In this document: piece after piece, positions 44,924 through 54,350 of the stretch | Layout: each line of letters opens with the position of its first letter | Numbering within the stretch: position 1 is the first letter of the stretch | Assembly: GCA_042577505.1 (NCBI GenBank) | Contig: JBHPEA010000001.1 | Location: forward strand, 1-64,000 | DNA length: 64,000 nt | Origin: JACQSR01 sp042577505 | GTDB lineage: Archaea; Nanobdellota; Nanobdellia; Woesearchaeales; JACQSR01 | Direction: 5' to 3' | The notes under the pieces: generated by a model | Seen by the model: only the letters and a program-made list of their open reading frames with translations | Database searches by the model: none | Told to the model about the DNA's origin: nothing | Position numbers and translations under genes: made by a program

Positions 44924-45487
44924 ATGGCAAAGAAATCCAAGAAGGAAGAGCCAGAGAGCGAGAAAAAAGTTGTTGAGGCAACTTTTTCGCGAGAACGAAT
45001 ATTAACTGAAAGTTCTGATCTGGCTAGAGAATTATTCAACACTAGTAGATATGGGACTCTTTTATCTACAGGAAAGGTTCAATTATCCTTACTAGAATCA
45101 ATGTATTTGTTAGAAAAAGAAAAATTAGTAATATTCGATAAAAGAACAAAACTTCCTTTTGACAAATTCTTAAAAAAAGCAATTAGATTGGAACCAAACT
45201 TCTGGATTAGATATTGTGTCTTTAAAGACATTAGGAATAGGGGCTACATTATCAAAACAGCATTGAAATTCGGAGCAGACTTCAGAGTATATGACAGAGG
45301 AGTAAAACCCGGAGAAGACCATGCTAGATGGATTGTTTACCCAGTTCATGAGGGTTCTACATTAACCTGGTACGAATTTGCAGCAAAAAACCGTGTAGCA
45401 CACTCTACTAAGAAGAGACTATTGATAGGTATAGTAGATGATGAAGGAGACGTAACATATTACGAAATCAGGTGGCTCAGGCCGTAA
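44924..45487 (+). CDS. endA: tRNA-splicing endonuclease EndA
   Basis: Cuts bulge-helix-bulge introns from archaeal tRNAs. The C-terminal nuclease domain has the catalytic Tyr in FRVYDRG, His in GEDHARWIVYPV and Lys in VAHSTKKRLLIG. At 187 aa it is the single-domain size of homotetrameric alpha4 enzymes. Relevant here: the tRNA-Leu at 62172 carries a 14-nt intron in the T-loop. The first 25 residues are a charged tail. A TTTTTAAG box about 27 nt upstream supports the start. Confidence 0.93.
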   Translation: MAKKSKKEEPESEKKVVEATFSRERILTESSDLARELFNTSRYGTLLSTGKVQLSLLESMYLLEKEKLVIFDKRTKLPFDKFLKKAIRLEPNFWIRYCVFKDIRNRGYIIKTALKFGADFRVYDRGVKPGEDHARWIVYPVHEGSTLTWYEFAAKNRVAHSTKKRLLIGIVDDEGDVTYYEIRWLRP

Positions 45488-45519
45488 TAATTATATATCT
45501 CTATTAGTTTTCTAGTTAC

Positions 45520-46530
45520 ATGGACGAAAAAGAAGTGATTATAAGCTTAATGAAGCAAAGTGGTCCAGTTATACCTATACAAGTTGCAAAGGCCATTAAT
45601 TCTGATAGTATGATAGCTTCAGCCCATTTATCAGAGCTTTCTGCAGATAAAAAGGTTAAGATTTCTCACGTAAAGCATGGTTCTTCTCCCTTATATTACC
45701 TTCCAGGTCAAGAAACAATGCTTCAAAGTTTCTCAAAAAACCTCCATGAAAAAGAAAGAAGGACTTACGACTTACTAAAACAATCCTTGGTTTTACGAGA
45801 TTCCGAACAAAATCCTTTAGTTAGAGTCACATTGAGAGAAATAAAAGATTTTGCAATTCCAATCCAAGTTAGCTATGAAGACAAGAAGGAACTTTTTTGG
45901 AAATGGTATTTACTTCCAAATCCAGAGGCAGAGAATAAAATCAGAGAACTTTTAGAAGGTAAGAAACCAACAGAAAAAAAAGTCGAGGAAAAGAAACCTG
46001 AAGAAAAACCAGTTGAAAGGAAAGAGATCCCTAAACCACAAGTAAATGAAGAAAAACCAGTTGAAGAGACACCTAAACAAGAAGAAACTCCCAAGCAAGA
46101 GGAAAAACCCGTTGAAAAAGAAATTATAGAAAAGAAAGAAACTAATGAAGAGAAAACTCCAGAAAAAAAACCGATCGAAGAGCAGAAGAAACTTAATGAA
46201 GAAAAAAAAGAAGCCCAAAAAAGCGAATTCATCCATGATCTAGAAAATTATTTCTTAAAAAACAAAATTGAAGTTGTTGAAAGAAACATAATCAAAAAAG
46301 ACTCAGATATAGAACTCATTGTTAAATTACCCTCTTCTGTTGGTAATCTTTTATACTTCTGTAAGGCAAAGAATAAAAAGCGCGTTAATGATGGAGACCT
46401 AAGCTCAGCATATATCCAATCACAGTCTAAAAAAATGCCTATATTGTTTTTAACAAAAGGAGAATTAACAAAAAAAGCAAAAGAAATGAAGGAAAACGAA
46501 TTTCAATCGATGACTATTAAGCAAATATAA
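45520..46530 (+). CDS. Winged-helix plus nuclease-like protein with charged linker
   Basis: N-terminal winged helix (1-65; SLMKQSGPVIPIQVAKAI), a middle domain (70-145), a low-complexity Glu/Lys/Pro linker (about 148-235, repeats of KPxEE/EKKP type), and a C-terminal domain (240-336) resembling restriction-endonuclease folds (DSDIELIVKLP, then FCKAKNKKRVNDG). The active-site Glu of E-x-K is replaced by Cys, so nuclease activity is uncertain. It ends 1 nt before the FEN1 start, a likely operon; a role in DNA metabolism is inferred. Confidence 0.6.
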   Translation: MDEKEVIISLMKQSGPVIPIQVAKAINSDSMIASAHLSELSADKKVKISHVKHGSSPLYYLPGQETMLQSFSKNLHEKERRTYDLLKQSLVLRDSEQNPLVRVTLREIKDFAIPIQVSYEDKKELFWKWYLLPNPEAENKIRELLEGKKPTEKKVEEKKPEEKPVERKEIPKPQVNEEKPVEETPKQEETPKQEEKPVEKEIIEKKETNEEKTPEKKPIEEQKKLNEEKKEAQKSEFIHDLENYFLKNKIEVVERNIIKKDSDIELIVKLPSSVGNLLYFCKAKNKKRVNDGDLSSAYIQSQSKKMPILFLTKGELTKKAKEMKENEFQSMTIKQI

Positions 46531-46531
46531 A

Positions 46532-47566
46532 ATGGGATTAGCAATAAAAGAGGTTTTAGAATACAAAGAGATTTCTTTAGAAGACTTGAAAGGAAAAAAG
46601 CTAGTTGTAGATTCTTTCAATTTACTCTATCAATTTCTTACAACAATTAGGGGCAGAGACGGAAGTTTACTAACAAACTCAAAGGGTAAAGTAACCTCAC
46701 ACCTAGTAGGTTTATTCTCAAGAACAGCCAAATTGATGAAATCAGGTTTAAAACTCGCATTTGTCTTTGATGGAATCCCTCCTGATTTGAAGAAATCTGA
46801 AAGAGAAAGAAGAAAAAACATCAAACAAGAAGCACAAAAACAATATGATAAAGCAAAAGAAGAAGAAGATTTGGAAGCAATGAAGAAATTTGCTTCAAGA
46901 ACTACGTTACTTTCTGGAGACATGATTGAAGATTCTAAAAAACTAATCACTGCAATGGGTATGCCAGTAATTCAAGCACCTTCTGAAGGAGAAGCTCAAG
47001 CAGCGTATATAGTTAGCAAAGGCGATGCATATGCAGTAGTGTCCCAAGATTTTGACAGCCTAATTCATGGAGCAAATTTACTAGTAAGAAACCTATCCAT
47101 AACTGGCAAAAGGAAAAAAGCTGGAACTTTACATTATTTAGAGGTCAAACCAGAATTCATTTCACTTGCAGATAACCTAAATCACTTAGGGATAGATCAA
47201 GATCAATTAATTGCAATGTCTTTGTTAGTCGGGACTGACTACAATTCTGGAGGAATCAAAGGAATTGGACCAAAGAAAGCTTTAGACTTAATTAAAAAAC
47301 ACAAAAAAGACTTCGATGCATTATTTGAAGAAGTAAAATGGGACGATATTTATGATTTTCCTTGGACTGATGTCTTTTACACAATTAAAAAAATGCCAAA
47401 AACTGATGATTACAAAATGGAATGGAAAGAACCAGATATCGACGCAATTAAAGAACTGCTAGTTCAAGAAAATGACTTCTCAGAAGAAAGGATAGAAAAA
47501 ACCTTAGAAGACTTAAAAATTGTAAAAAAGAAAAGACAGCAGAAAGGTTTGGGAGATTTTATTTAG
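46532..47566 (+). CDS. fen: Flap endonuclease 1
   Basis: Structure-specific 5' nuclease for Okazaki fragments and repair. The N region has VVDSFNLLYQFL and FVFDGIPPDLK. The I region has QAPSEGEAQAAYIVSKGDAYAVVSQDFDS, cited by its acidic residues E-x-E and D-x-D. The helix-hairpin-helix is KGIGPKKALDLI. The C-terminus QKGLGDFI is a PCNA-binding PIP box. The length of 344 aa is standard. It is coupled to the upstream nuclease-like gene. Confidence 0.95.
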   Translation: MGLAIKEVLEYKEISLEDLKGKKLVVDSFNLLYQFLTTIRGRDGSLLTNSKGKVTSHLVGLFSRTAKLMKSGLKLAFVFDGIPPDLKKSERERRKNIKQEAQKQYDKAKEEEDLEAMKKFASRTTLLSGDMIEDSKKLITAMGMPVIQAPSEGEAQAAYIVSKGDAYAVVSQDFDSLIHGANLLVRNLSITGKRKKAGTLHYLEVKPEFISLADNLNHLGIDQDQLIAMSLLVGTDYNSGGIKGIGPKKALDLIKKHKKDFDALFEEVKWDDIYDFPWTDVFYTIKKMPKTDDYKMEWKEPDIDAIKELLVQENDFSEERIEKTLEDLKIVKKKRQQKGLGDFI

Positions 47567-48264
47567 AAAGGAAGATTAAAAGCAAAGAAAAAATTACCAC
47601 TTGGAATTGTCCTTACCAACATGATCAAATTGTCAACATAATATTCTTTAAAGAAAATTATTGCAAAGGAACATACTATTATTGCGAAAATATACCTAAC
47701 TATTGGATGAATATTTAACTTTTCAGAGAATTTTGAAAGATCATTCTGTTCTTTGGCATTATATGTATTCCCAACAGCACCAGTCAAACTTACAAATCCA
47801 AATAGAAATATGAAAATATGAAGATAATTTAAGAAAGTATAATCATTAAAGAATAAAAATACCAACACAGCTAGTATTGCTTGCGTTACAATTCCTGCAA
47901 GAAGAAGTAAAGGTTCAATAAGGGGTATTTCAGGTCCTGAAACTTGTGCAGCAGGTCCTGGCAAAAAAGGAATAAAAAGGTTCGCCCACTTCATCTCAAT
48001 CTTCCCAGTCCCAAACGTAAAAATCCAATGACCAACTTCATGTAGAAACGTAGAGATTATTCTTGCAACATACCAAAGTATAACTATTATTATCAAAGGC
48101 ATACCAACAATATTTGAAAAATCCAAACTTAGAATTAAATTCATTGTTGTACTATCATCAATAAGAAAATCATATAAGAAAAATGCAGCAAGTATTACAA
48201 TTTGAATAATCCTTGTCGCAATGAATGTTTGAAATGACATGAGTATTATTCTGTACCACCCCAT
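47563..48264 (-). CDS. Membrane metalloprotease-like protein (M50-like)
   Basis: About six hydrophobic segments over 233 aa, with the zinc motif HEVGH at residues 75-79 inside the third segment, as in site-2 protease relatives. A second metal ligand is expected in a later segment; an Asn/Asp-containing stretch (GNTYNAKEQND) near 165 may serve, but the canonical LDG motif is absent. It probably cleaves within the membrane or is a degenerate relative. The ATG at 48264 is exactly as far from the shared TTTAAA as the trm5 ATG is. Overlaps fen by 4 nt. Confidence 0.7.
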   Translation of the reverse strand: MGWYRIILMSFQTFIATRIIQIVILAAFFLYDFLIDDSTTMNLILSLDFSNIVGMPLIIIVILWYVARIISTFLHEVGHWIFTFGTGKIEMKWANLFIPFLPGPAAQVSGPEIPLIEPLLLLAGIVTQAILAVLVFLFFNDYTFLNYLHIFIFLFGFVSLTGAVGNTYNAKEQNDLSKFSEKLNIHPIVRYIFAIIVCSFAIIFFKEYYVDNLIMLVRTIPSGNFFFAFNLPF

Positions 48265-48282
48265 TATAAATCTTTACAATAA

Positions 48283-48294
48283 TTATTTAAACAA
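48283..48294. promoter_or_regulatory. Single palindromic TATA box serving two divergent genes
   Basis: The TTTAAA core at 48286-48291 is centred at 48288.5. The ATG at 48264 on the minus strand and the ATG at 48313 on the plus strand are both 24.5 nt from it. No other TATA-like box is better placed for either gene. Confidence 0.6.
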
Positions 48295-48312
48295 ACTAAT
48301 AATGAAAAAACC

Positions 48313-49128
48313 ATGAACCTAAAAGAAGCACTACAAAAGAAATTATCAAAGAAAGACTTAGAATTCTTAAGAACCTCTTACGATGTAATTGGATCTATAG
48401 CAATAATCGAAATTCCAAAAGAATTAGTAAAAAAAGAGAAAATCATAGGAAATGCAATAATAAACCTAAGAAAAGAAGTAAAAACAGTCTGCAAGAGAGC
48501 AGGAATCCACAAGGGCAAATATCGAACTCAAAAACTAACAATCATTGCAGGAGAAAAAAAGAAAGAAACCGTTTACAGAGAAAATGGTTGTGTGATTGAA
48601 TTAAATGTCGAAAAGGTCTATTTTTCCCCTAGGTTATCAAATGAAAGACTAAGAGTATCTAATCTTGTTAAGAAAGGAGAGAGCGTTCTCGTCATGTTCT
48701 CAGGAGTTGCACCATATCCTTTAGTAATCTCAAGAAATGCAAAACCAAAAGAAATCTATGGAATTGAACTAAATCCTCATGCTCATAAATATGCAACAAT
48801 CAACGTTGAATTAAACAAACTAAAAAATATCACCTTAATCAAAGGAGATGTAAACAAAGTCACTTTAAAGAAAAAATTTGACAGAGTTTTAATGCCATTA
48901 CCCAAAAGCGGAGAAGATTTCTTACACATCGCATTAAAATTCACAAAGAAGGGTGGAATCATCCATTTCTACGACTTTCTCCACGAAAGAGAATTTGATG
49001 AAGCAAAAAAGAATGTAAAAGAAGCATGCAAAAAAGCAAAGAAAAAATGCAGACTACTAAACTTCGTCAAATGCGGCCAGTACGGTCCAGGAATATTTAG
49101 GATCTGCTTGGATTTTAAAGTATTATAA
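48313..49128 (+). CDS. trm5: tRNA (guanine-37 N1)-methyltransferase Trm5
   Basis: Methylates G37 next to the anticodon to prevent frameshifting. The N-terminal region (1-110) binds tRNA; the SAM domain has VLVMFSGVAPYPLVISRN, GIELNPHAHKYA and NPPY-equivalent RVLMPLPKSGEDFL. The length of 271 aa fits the short archaeal Trm5. Its promoter is the palindromic TATA shared with the divergent membrane protease gene. Confidence 0.9.
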   Translation: MNLKEALQKKLSKKDLEFLRTSYDVIGSIAIIEIPKELVKKEKIIGNAIINLRKEVKTVCKRAGIHKGKYRTQKLTIIAGEKKKETVYRENGCVIELNVEKVYFSPRLSNERLRVSNLVKKGESVLVMFSGVAPYPLVISRNAKPKEIYGIELNPHAHKYATINVELNKLKNITLIKGDVNKVTLKKKFDRVLMPLPKSGEDFLHIALKFTKKGGIIHFYDFLHEREFDEAKKNVKEACKKAKKKCRLLNFVKCGQYGPGIFRICLDFKVL

Positions 49129-49173
49129 TACACTATCTAAAAGTATAAAAAAAGTTTTTTATCTCCTTCTTAA

Positions 49174-49869
49174 ATGGCAACAAAATCAATCAAGAAGCCA
49201 GTTACATACAAAACAAGACATGGAAAGGATTTTAGAAAGATATCCATTTCTCCAAGTGAAGAAAGGACCGGGCATCTTAATTTATTTATTTCTCTTGACG
49301 GAAATGTTAAATTTACAGGATATGAAAGATACGGCGGAGAAAAAGATGTTTTAAGTTTCATAACTTCCAATGGGGAGTTTGGAATTCCACCAGGTATTGC
49401 AGTAGAAATCATTGGAGATTATTCCATTGACGGTCTATTGGCTTCTCCTGCTTATATTTGTGGGGATGATGGAGATGTTAGATTAGCATACGCAAGGAGA
49501 CAAGGTTTGAGAGTTTATGCTGCTTCCCAGGGACTAGTGTCAATCGATGGTTATATTAGAAGAGAGGGAAGGTTTGGCGTACTAGGAACAGCCGCTTCAG
49601 ATTACGTTAAGAGAAGAAATGAAAACACAACACAAGTTGATATACCTGATCTAGTTTATAGGGAAAGTTCTGTCCATATCAGGACTGGTCCTCAACAACT
49701 AACAGAATACAATTGTATTGATGCATGCATTGATCACAATTTAATAACGATCTATAGATTCAAAGGAGATATTCATCTTTTTCACAAAGATGTTGACCTT
49801 TCTTATCCCACAAATCGTGTAAGCAAAGTCACCCACCTTATACCAAATAATGTCACCACTAAACAGTAA
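49174..49869 (+). CDS. Hypothetical protein, 231 aa
   Basis: Soluble beta-rich protein, family not recognised. An AAAGTTTTTTAT-like box about 27 nt upstream. Its style (no signal, own promoter, 231 aa) matches the orphan at 44192, but no sequence similarity is evident between them. Confidence 0.5.
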   Translation: MATKSIKKPVTYKTRHGKDFRKISISPSEERTGHLNLFISLDGNVKFTGYERYGGEKDVLSFITSNGEFGIPPGIAVEIIGDYSIDGLLASPAYICGDDGDVRLAYARRQGLRVYAASQGLVSIDGYIRREGRFGVLGTAASDYVKRRNENTTQVDIPDLVYRESSVHIRTGPQQLTEYNCIDACIDHNLITIYRFKGDIHLFHKDVDLSYPTNRVSKVTHLIPNNVTTKQ

Positions 49870-49902
49870 TATTTATAAATAACTATTTAGGAACATACTA
49901 TA

Positions 49903-50454
49903 ATGAAATATTCAGAAGAGTTAGAAAGCAGACTAGGGGTAAAAAGAGTTATTGATAATATCGAATCTCATTTTGATAATACTGGATATAGTGGCGATTC
50001 TGAAGATCCTTTAAAATTACTTAGGCAAATGAAAATATTCCTTTATAGGGAATGGGATGCTTGGAGAAATTATGCAAAAGGTTCCATGATTGATTCTACT
50101 GACTGCGTTACTTTATCGACAGTCGTCAACTTACTCTCCTACAGAAAAGGTCTCGAAACAGAACTAGTTCGTCCAAAGAAGCTAACAAAGAGATATCACG
50201 CCCTGCTTCAATTTGAAGATTCTAATAGAACAGATACTTATGATGTTACTAGTAAAAAAGATGTCAACGATGTTGTTCCATTATCTACAGACCAAGTCGT
50301 AACAAGACTCAGAATATACCGACCAATCATCAACATCATCAACAGACTGAAATTTGGAGAAAGGGGACCCGGTTACATGAACGGCCAATTAGTACCGAAA
50401 GACCCAGTTTACTTTATGCAAAAGAGACAAAATAATAACTCTAAAACTATTTAA
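49903..50454 (+). CDS. Hypothetical protein, 183 aa
   Basis: Soluble, mostly helical, slightly basic C-terminus; family not recognised. A TTTATAAAT box about 28 nt before the ATG indicates a separate leaderless transcript. It precedes the RFC gene by 23 nt on the same strand but has no visible link with it. Confidence 0.5.
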   Translation: MKYSEELESRLGVKRVIDNIESHFDNTGYSGDSEDPLKLLRQMKIFLYREWDAWRNYAKGSMIDSTDCVTLSTVVNLLSYRKGLETELVRPKKLTKRYHALLQFEDSNRTDTYDVTSKKDVNDVVPLSTDQVVTRLRIYRPIINIINRLKFGERGPGYMNGQLVPKDPVYFMQKRQNNNSKTI

Positions 50455-50477
50455 ATCCACAAACCTCTCCCAAATAA

Positions 50478-51422
50478 ATGGTAGAATCAATTTGGATAGA
50501 GAAATACAGACCTAAGGAATTCTCTGATATCGTTGGACAAAATCATTTAGTAGAACGTATCAAAGCATTCGTTGACCAAAAAAACATGCCTCATGTTCTA
50601 TTTGCAGGCCCAGCAGGTACAGGAAAAACATCCACCGCATTAGTCGTTGCAAAAGCACTATTCGGAGACGGATGGAAACAAAATTTCTTAGAACTTAACG
50701 CATCAGACGAAAGAGGAATTGATGTTATTAGAATCAAAGTAAAGGACTTTGCAAGAACAAGAGCAATAGGAGACGTTCCTTTCAAAATAATCTACCTTGA
50801 CGAATGCGACCAACTAACGAGAGATGCCCAACAAGCATTGAGAAGAACAATGGAGAACTTCACTCAAACTTGTAGATTCATTCTAAGCTGTAATTATTCA
50901 TCAAAAATTTTAGATCCAATCCAATCAAGATGTGCAATTTTCAGATTCAAACCAGTCGAAAAGGAACACATCCTAAAAATCATTGAAAAAATCGAAAAAA
51001 ACGAAGAATTGAAAATTGATAATAATGCAAAAGAAGCATTATTTGATGCTTCTGAAGGAGATATTAGGCGCTTAGAAAATTTACTTCAAAGTTGTGCATC
51101 TATAAGTAAAACAATTACAGAAGACACAGTTTTCTCGGTCGCGTCGGTTGCAAAACCAAAAGAAATCAGAGAAATGCTCAAATTAGCAATAGAAGGAAAA
51201 TTCCAAGACGCAAGAAAACTACTCTTAGACACAATGCTTAATTATGGTCTGTCGGGATTAGATATAATCAGACTTATCCATAGAGAAATATTAAACTTAG
51301 AAATTGAAGATAAAAAGAAACTCCAATTAATTGAAAAAACAGGGGAAGTTGAATTCAGACTAACAGAAGGATCTGATGAATATATTCAACTCGAATCCCT
51401 TCTAGCTTCTTTTGGTATTTAA
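50478..51422 (+). CDS. rfcS: Replication factor C small subunit (clamp loader)
   Basis: AAA+ clamp-loader subunit that loads PCNA. Walker A is GPAGTGKTST near residue 43, Walker B/DECD-box in IIYLDECDQLT, and the SRC motif in IQSRCAIFRF. The C-terminal collar is present. The length of 314 aa is normal. It is convergent with the lipoprotein cluster, overlapping the first by 4 nt. The large subunit is not in this window. Confidence 0.95.
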   Translation: MVESIWIEKYRPKEFSDIVGQNHLVERIKAFVDQKNMPHVLFAGPAGTGKTSTALVVAKALFGDGWKQNFLELNASDERGIDVIRIKVKDFARTRAIGDVPFKIIYLDECDQLTRDAQQALRRTMENFTQTCRFILSCNYSSKILDPIQSRCAIFRFKPVEKEHILKIIEKIEKNEELKIDNNAKEALFDASEGDIRRLENLLQSCASISKTITEDTVFSVASVAKPKEIREMLKLAIEGKFQDARKLLLDTMLNYGLSGLDIIRLIHREILNLEIEDKKKLQLIEKTGEVEFRLTEGSDEYIQLESLLASFGI

Positions 51423-52357
51423 TCACCAGTATGTTTTACAAGTAAGTCAGCATCTATAAATTCATTGTAGTCATACCCAAGAGTTATCTCAAGTACTTTC
51501 TCATAATCAGTTCTATCAGTTAATTGCTGTGTACACCTAACAGTCCTACTCCCACTGTGCAGAGTTATATAACCAGATGTATCATCACCATCTCTTAAAC
51601 CTGAACATGCTAATCCAGTTATTCCACTATTAACACTTACATGGACTTTATTTTCATTAGACCTCAAAGAATCATCACAGTCTACACCTAACTTAAATAT
51701 CTCTCCACTTCCAGTCTCAGAAACTGTAAATATAAAAGCTACTTTATCTGCACCACTAGCTTGTTCTCTAAAAGCAGTCACGGCAACTGGTGCTCCTGAA
51801 TTATAAACTGTTTTATCTTCGCTTACAACACAAACTGATGTATCAGATTGATCTAACAGATCTTCTTTAATACATATTAATGCATTCGCAATAGTTTCAT
51901 ATTGATAACAAACATCTGCTCTTATTGTAAATTGTGTATTTCCACTCAATTCACCACCATGGTTTAAATCAGAAAACAGAGCATATGTTTCAGTACCTTC
52001 TATAATCCCACCATCAGGATCTTGATAGGTAGGTTCAAGATCATCTTCAGGATTTCCAATTAAATCAGCTGCAGTTTTACCAAAATCAGCTGGATTGATA
52101 CCAGAAATCTTAACCCTTACATCTTCTTTTGCAACAAAGGTTTCACCTAAATTATTCAAATTTACTTCCACATCAAAAGGAAAATCTCCACCATCAAAAA
52201 CTTCATCAGGAGGGGCTTGCTCTACAAAAGTAGACAATAAACCTGTACTTCCACCTATAAATGGCGTTGTAGGTCCACCTCCATCTCCGTTATCAGTAGA
52301 ACAACTAGTAAATAAAAACAGTGAAATAGCCAAAAATGTGATTATCTTCCTTATCAT
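51419..52357 (-). CDS. Lipoprotein of the surface cluster, paralogue C (312 aa)
   Basis: Signal peptide with lipobox-like LFTSCS (Cys about residue 19), followed by Gly/Thr-rich linker and two beta-sandwich regions. It shares landmarks with the next two genes: a start such as GSTGLLSTFVEQAPP, a mid CYQYETIANALICIKED block with two Cys, and a later Gly-Ser-Gly turn (ETGSGEIF). These suggest CARDB/Ig-like domains. Last gene of the cluster. Confidence 0.65.
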   Translation of the reverse strand: MIRKIITFLAISLFLFTSCSTDNGDGGGPTTPFIGGSTGLLSTFVEQAPPDEVFDGGDFPFDVEVNLNNLGETFVAKEDVRVKISGINPADFGKTAADLIGNPEDDLEPTYQDPDGGIIEGTETYALFSDLNHGGELSGNTQFTIRADVCYQYETIANALICIKEDLLDQSDTSVCVVSEDKTVYNSGAPVAVTAFREQASGADKVAFIFTVSETGSGEIFKLGVDCDDSLRSNENKVHVSVNSGITGLACSGLRDGDDTSGYITLHSGSRTVRCTQQLTDRTDYEKVLEITLGYDYNEFIDADLLVKHTGD

Positions 52358-52373
52358 GGTAAAACCTCCTTTT

Positions 52374-53342
52374 TTAAGTTTCTATTGCCTCGAGTATTTT
52401 AATATTTCTAAAATCTGATGTTTTATAACCATATTCTAGCTTAACTGTTAATGGTGTGATATAGGCCTCATCTGTTCCAGCAGAGGCATGTGAAAATGTA
52501 CATATTATATTTCCTTGCCCATTGTACAACTCTATAGGATCTCCAAGAGGTGGTCTGCAACTATCAACTGTACGACCACCAACTTGTACATCTTCAACAT
52601 AAACCTTGTTAATCTCTCTCCAATCATAACCTTCATTAGGATTATCAGATACTAAAGCTCGATCAATAACAACACCACTTCCTAAATTTTGAATATCAAT
52701 TTTAAACGATGTTTGAGCACTTGTAACTGTTTCTTCAACATTCGTAACGCCAACTGGCCCCCCTTGTGGAGCAACACTATAACTCTTCCTAAAATTAGAC
52801 AAACTACATACTTTATCTCTAACCTCAACACTTCTTGGTTGAGTATCAATACATATTTCCTCTGAAGCAGTTGATCTATATTTGTAAGTTAATGAAAATA
52901 TTAATCTTGGATCATAAACTGCAGTACCATCAGGTAAATCACCGATGCTTATTATCAAAGACTCAATTGTACGACCACCTTGAAGATTGTAAGCGCTTTT
53001 CCCCTCTAATTCTTCAGGATCCAAAGCTTTTCTGATATCTCCACCATCAAAAGTTGCTTGCATTATTGAAGACTCGTATCCACCAACCCAAATAAATGCT
53101 TCTAAATCACCAAGCTCTTCAAATTGAGGAAAAGCACCATAATTTTCAATTTGGACTGGTATTCTTATATCGTCATCATTCTCATAAACTTGACTTGGGA
53201 ATCCATCAAGAAAAGTCACTTCTAACGCTCTAGAACCAGTACGGTATTCAATAACAGAGGGCTCATCCCCTCCACCATCACAACCTACTAAAACACTCAA
53301 TACTACTAATACTATACAAATACACACTCTTTTTTGGTTCAT
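52374..53342 (-). CDS. Lipoprotein of the surface cluster, paralogue B (322 aa)
   Basis: Signal peptide with lipobox-like VLVGCD (Cys about residue 21) and two beta-sandwich regions. Landmarks match its neighbours: GSRALEVTFLDGFPS, TYKYRSTASEEICIDTQ (one Cys in place of the first shifted), APQGGPVGVTNVEE and NLGSGVV. Ligands are not visible. It lies in tandem with paralogues A and C on the same strand, 16 nt from the next, consistent with one operon. Confidence 0.65.
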   Translation of the reverse strand: MNQKRVCICIVLVVLSVLVGCDGGGDEPSVIEYRTGSRALEVTFLDGFPSQVYENDDDIRIPVQIENYGAFPQFEELGDLEAFIWVGGYESSIMQATFDGGDIRKALDPEELEGKSAYNLQGGRTIESLIISIGDLPDGTAVYDPRLIFSLTYKYRSTASEEICIDTQPRSVEVRDKVCSLSNFRKSYSVAPQGGPVGVTNVEETVTSAQTSFKIDIQNLGSGVVIDRALVSDNPNEGYDWREINKVYVEDVQVGGRTVDSCRPPLGDPIELYNGQGNIICTFSHASAGTDEAYITPLTVKLEYGYKTSDFRNIKILEAIET

Positions 53343-53378
53343 TTATATACCCTTCCTATTTACCTCTTATAAATTTTT

Positions 53379-54350
53379 CTATCTTCCGAGCTTTTTTATT
53401 GTAATATCATGATTTATTGTAGTTCTATACGAATAATCTAACCTAATATTCAAAGGCACCGTATAGGAACCCCCTTCAATATTAAATCCTTCTTCTAAAG
53501 TACAAATTGCAAATTTTTCTTTAGATTCCATATCTACTAAGAATGTCTTTTCATCACTCTCAATATCACAATCCAACTCCTTCCCATCAGGAAGGGATGC
53601 AGTGACTAAAACTTTGTTTAAATCATCCTCATTATATTTCCCATAACAAACATCATTTGCTTTTTCTGGAGCAAAAACATCACCACTTCCAAAATTATCA
53701 ATGTGTATAATAAACTGTGGTTGAACTCTTCTTTCATCTGTAGTTGGAAGCATCTCAACTTCAACTCTCTTAACACCAACAGGCCCACCCTGACCACCAG
53801 ATAACGAAACGTCAGAAGCTTCGCATGCCCTAGTACCACCTTCCCTTAAACCAAGAGGATCAGTATCGATACATACATTTGGCGATGCAATTGTATGATA
53901 AGGATAACAAACAGAAACAGATAAACTACTATCTTGCTCTTCAAGTGAAAGTATCTTGGGAGTTTCAATTTTTAATCCAAATGAATCATGTTCACCTTGA
54001 ATATTCAAAGTGTTCCTCCCAAACAATTGAAAAGAAATATGTGACTCATCTAATTTATTGAAAGAACTAGGTTCTCCAAATCTAGGTTCTTCCCTTACAA
54101 TCATATGGGTATCATCTAGATTAATTAAGATATATCCATCCTCAACATCGTAAGCCCCTTTATTCCATACATCAAGGTTCATGAAAAAATATCTTCCAAC
54201 ATAAGATTCTTCTGGAGGTTTATTTTCTTGAAATGAAATTTCCATCCCAGTCGTACCTTTGTATACATCCTCACTTGTTACAGACGGACCATTATCTTCA
54301 CATCCAACAACAAAAATAAAAATCACCAGTAAGAAAAAAATTCTTTTCAT
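53379..54350 (-). CDS. Lipoprotein of the surface cluster, paralogue A (323 aa)
   Basis: Signal peptide with lipobox-like VVGCED (Cys about residue 17), then two beta-sandwich regions. Shared landmarks are GTTGMEISFQENKPP, CYPYHTIASPNVCIDTD (two Cys), GGQGGPVGVKRVEVE and NFGSGDVF. Its start overlaps the stop of the 853-aa membrane protein by 4 nt, so it is translationally coupled to it. Paralogues A, B and C probably arose by tandem duplication. Confidence 0.66.
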   Translation of the reverse strand: MKRIFFLLVIFIFVVGCEDNGPSVTSEDVYKGTTGMEISFQENKPPEESYVGRYFFMNLDVWNKGAYDVEDGYILINLDDTHMIVREEPRFGEPSSFNKLDESHISFQLFGRNTLNIQGEHDSFGLKIETPKILSLEEQDSSLSVSVCYPYHTIASPNVCIDTDPLGLREGGTRACEASDVSLSGGQGGPVGVKRVEVEMLPTTDERRVQPQFIIHIDNFGSGDVFAPEKANDVCYGKYNEDDLNKVLVTASLPDGKELDCDIESDEKTFLVDMESKEKFAICTLEEGFNIEGGSYTVPLNIRLDYSYRTTINHDITIKKLGR

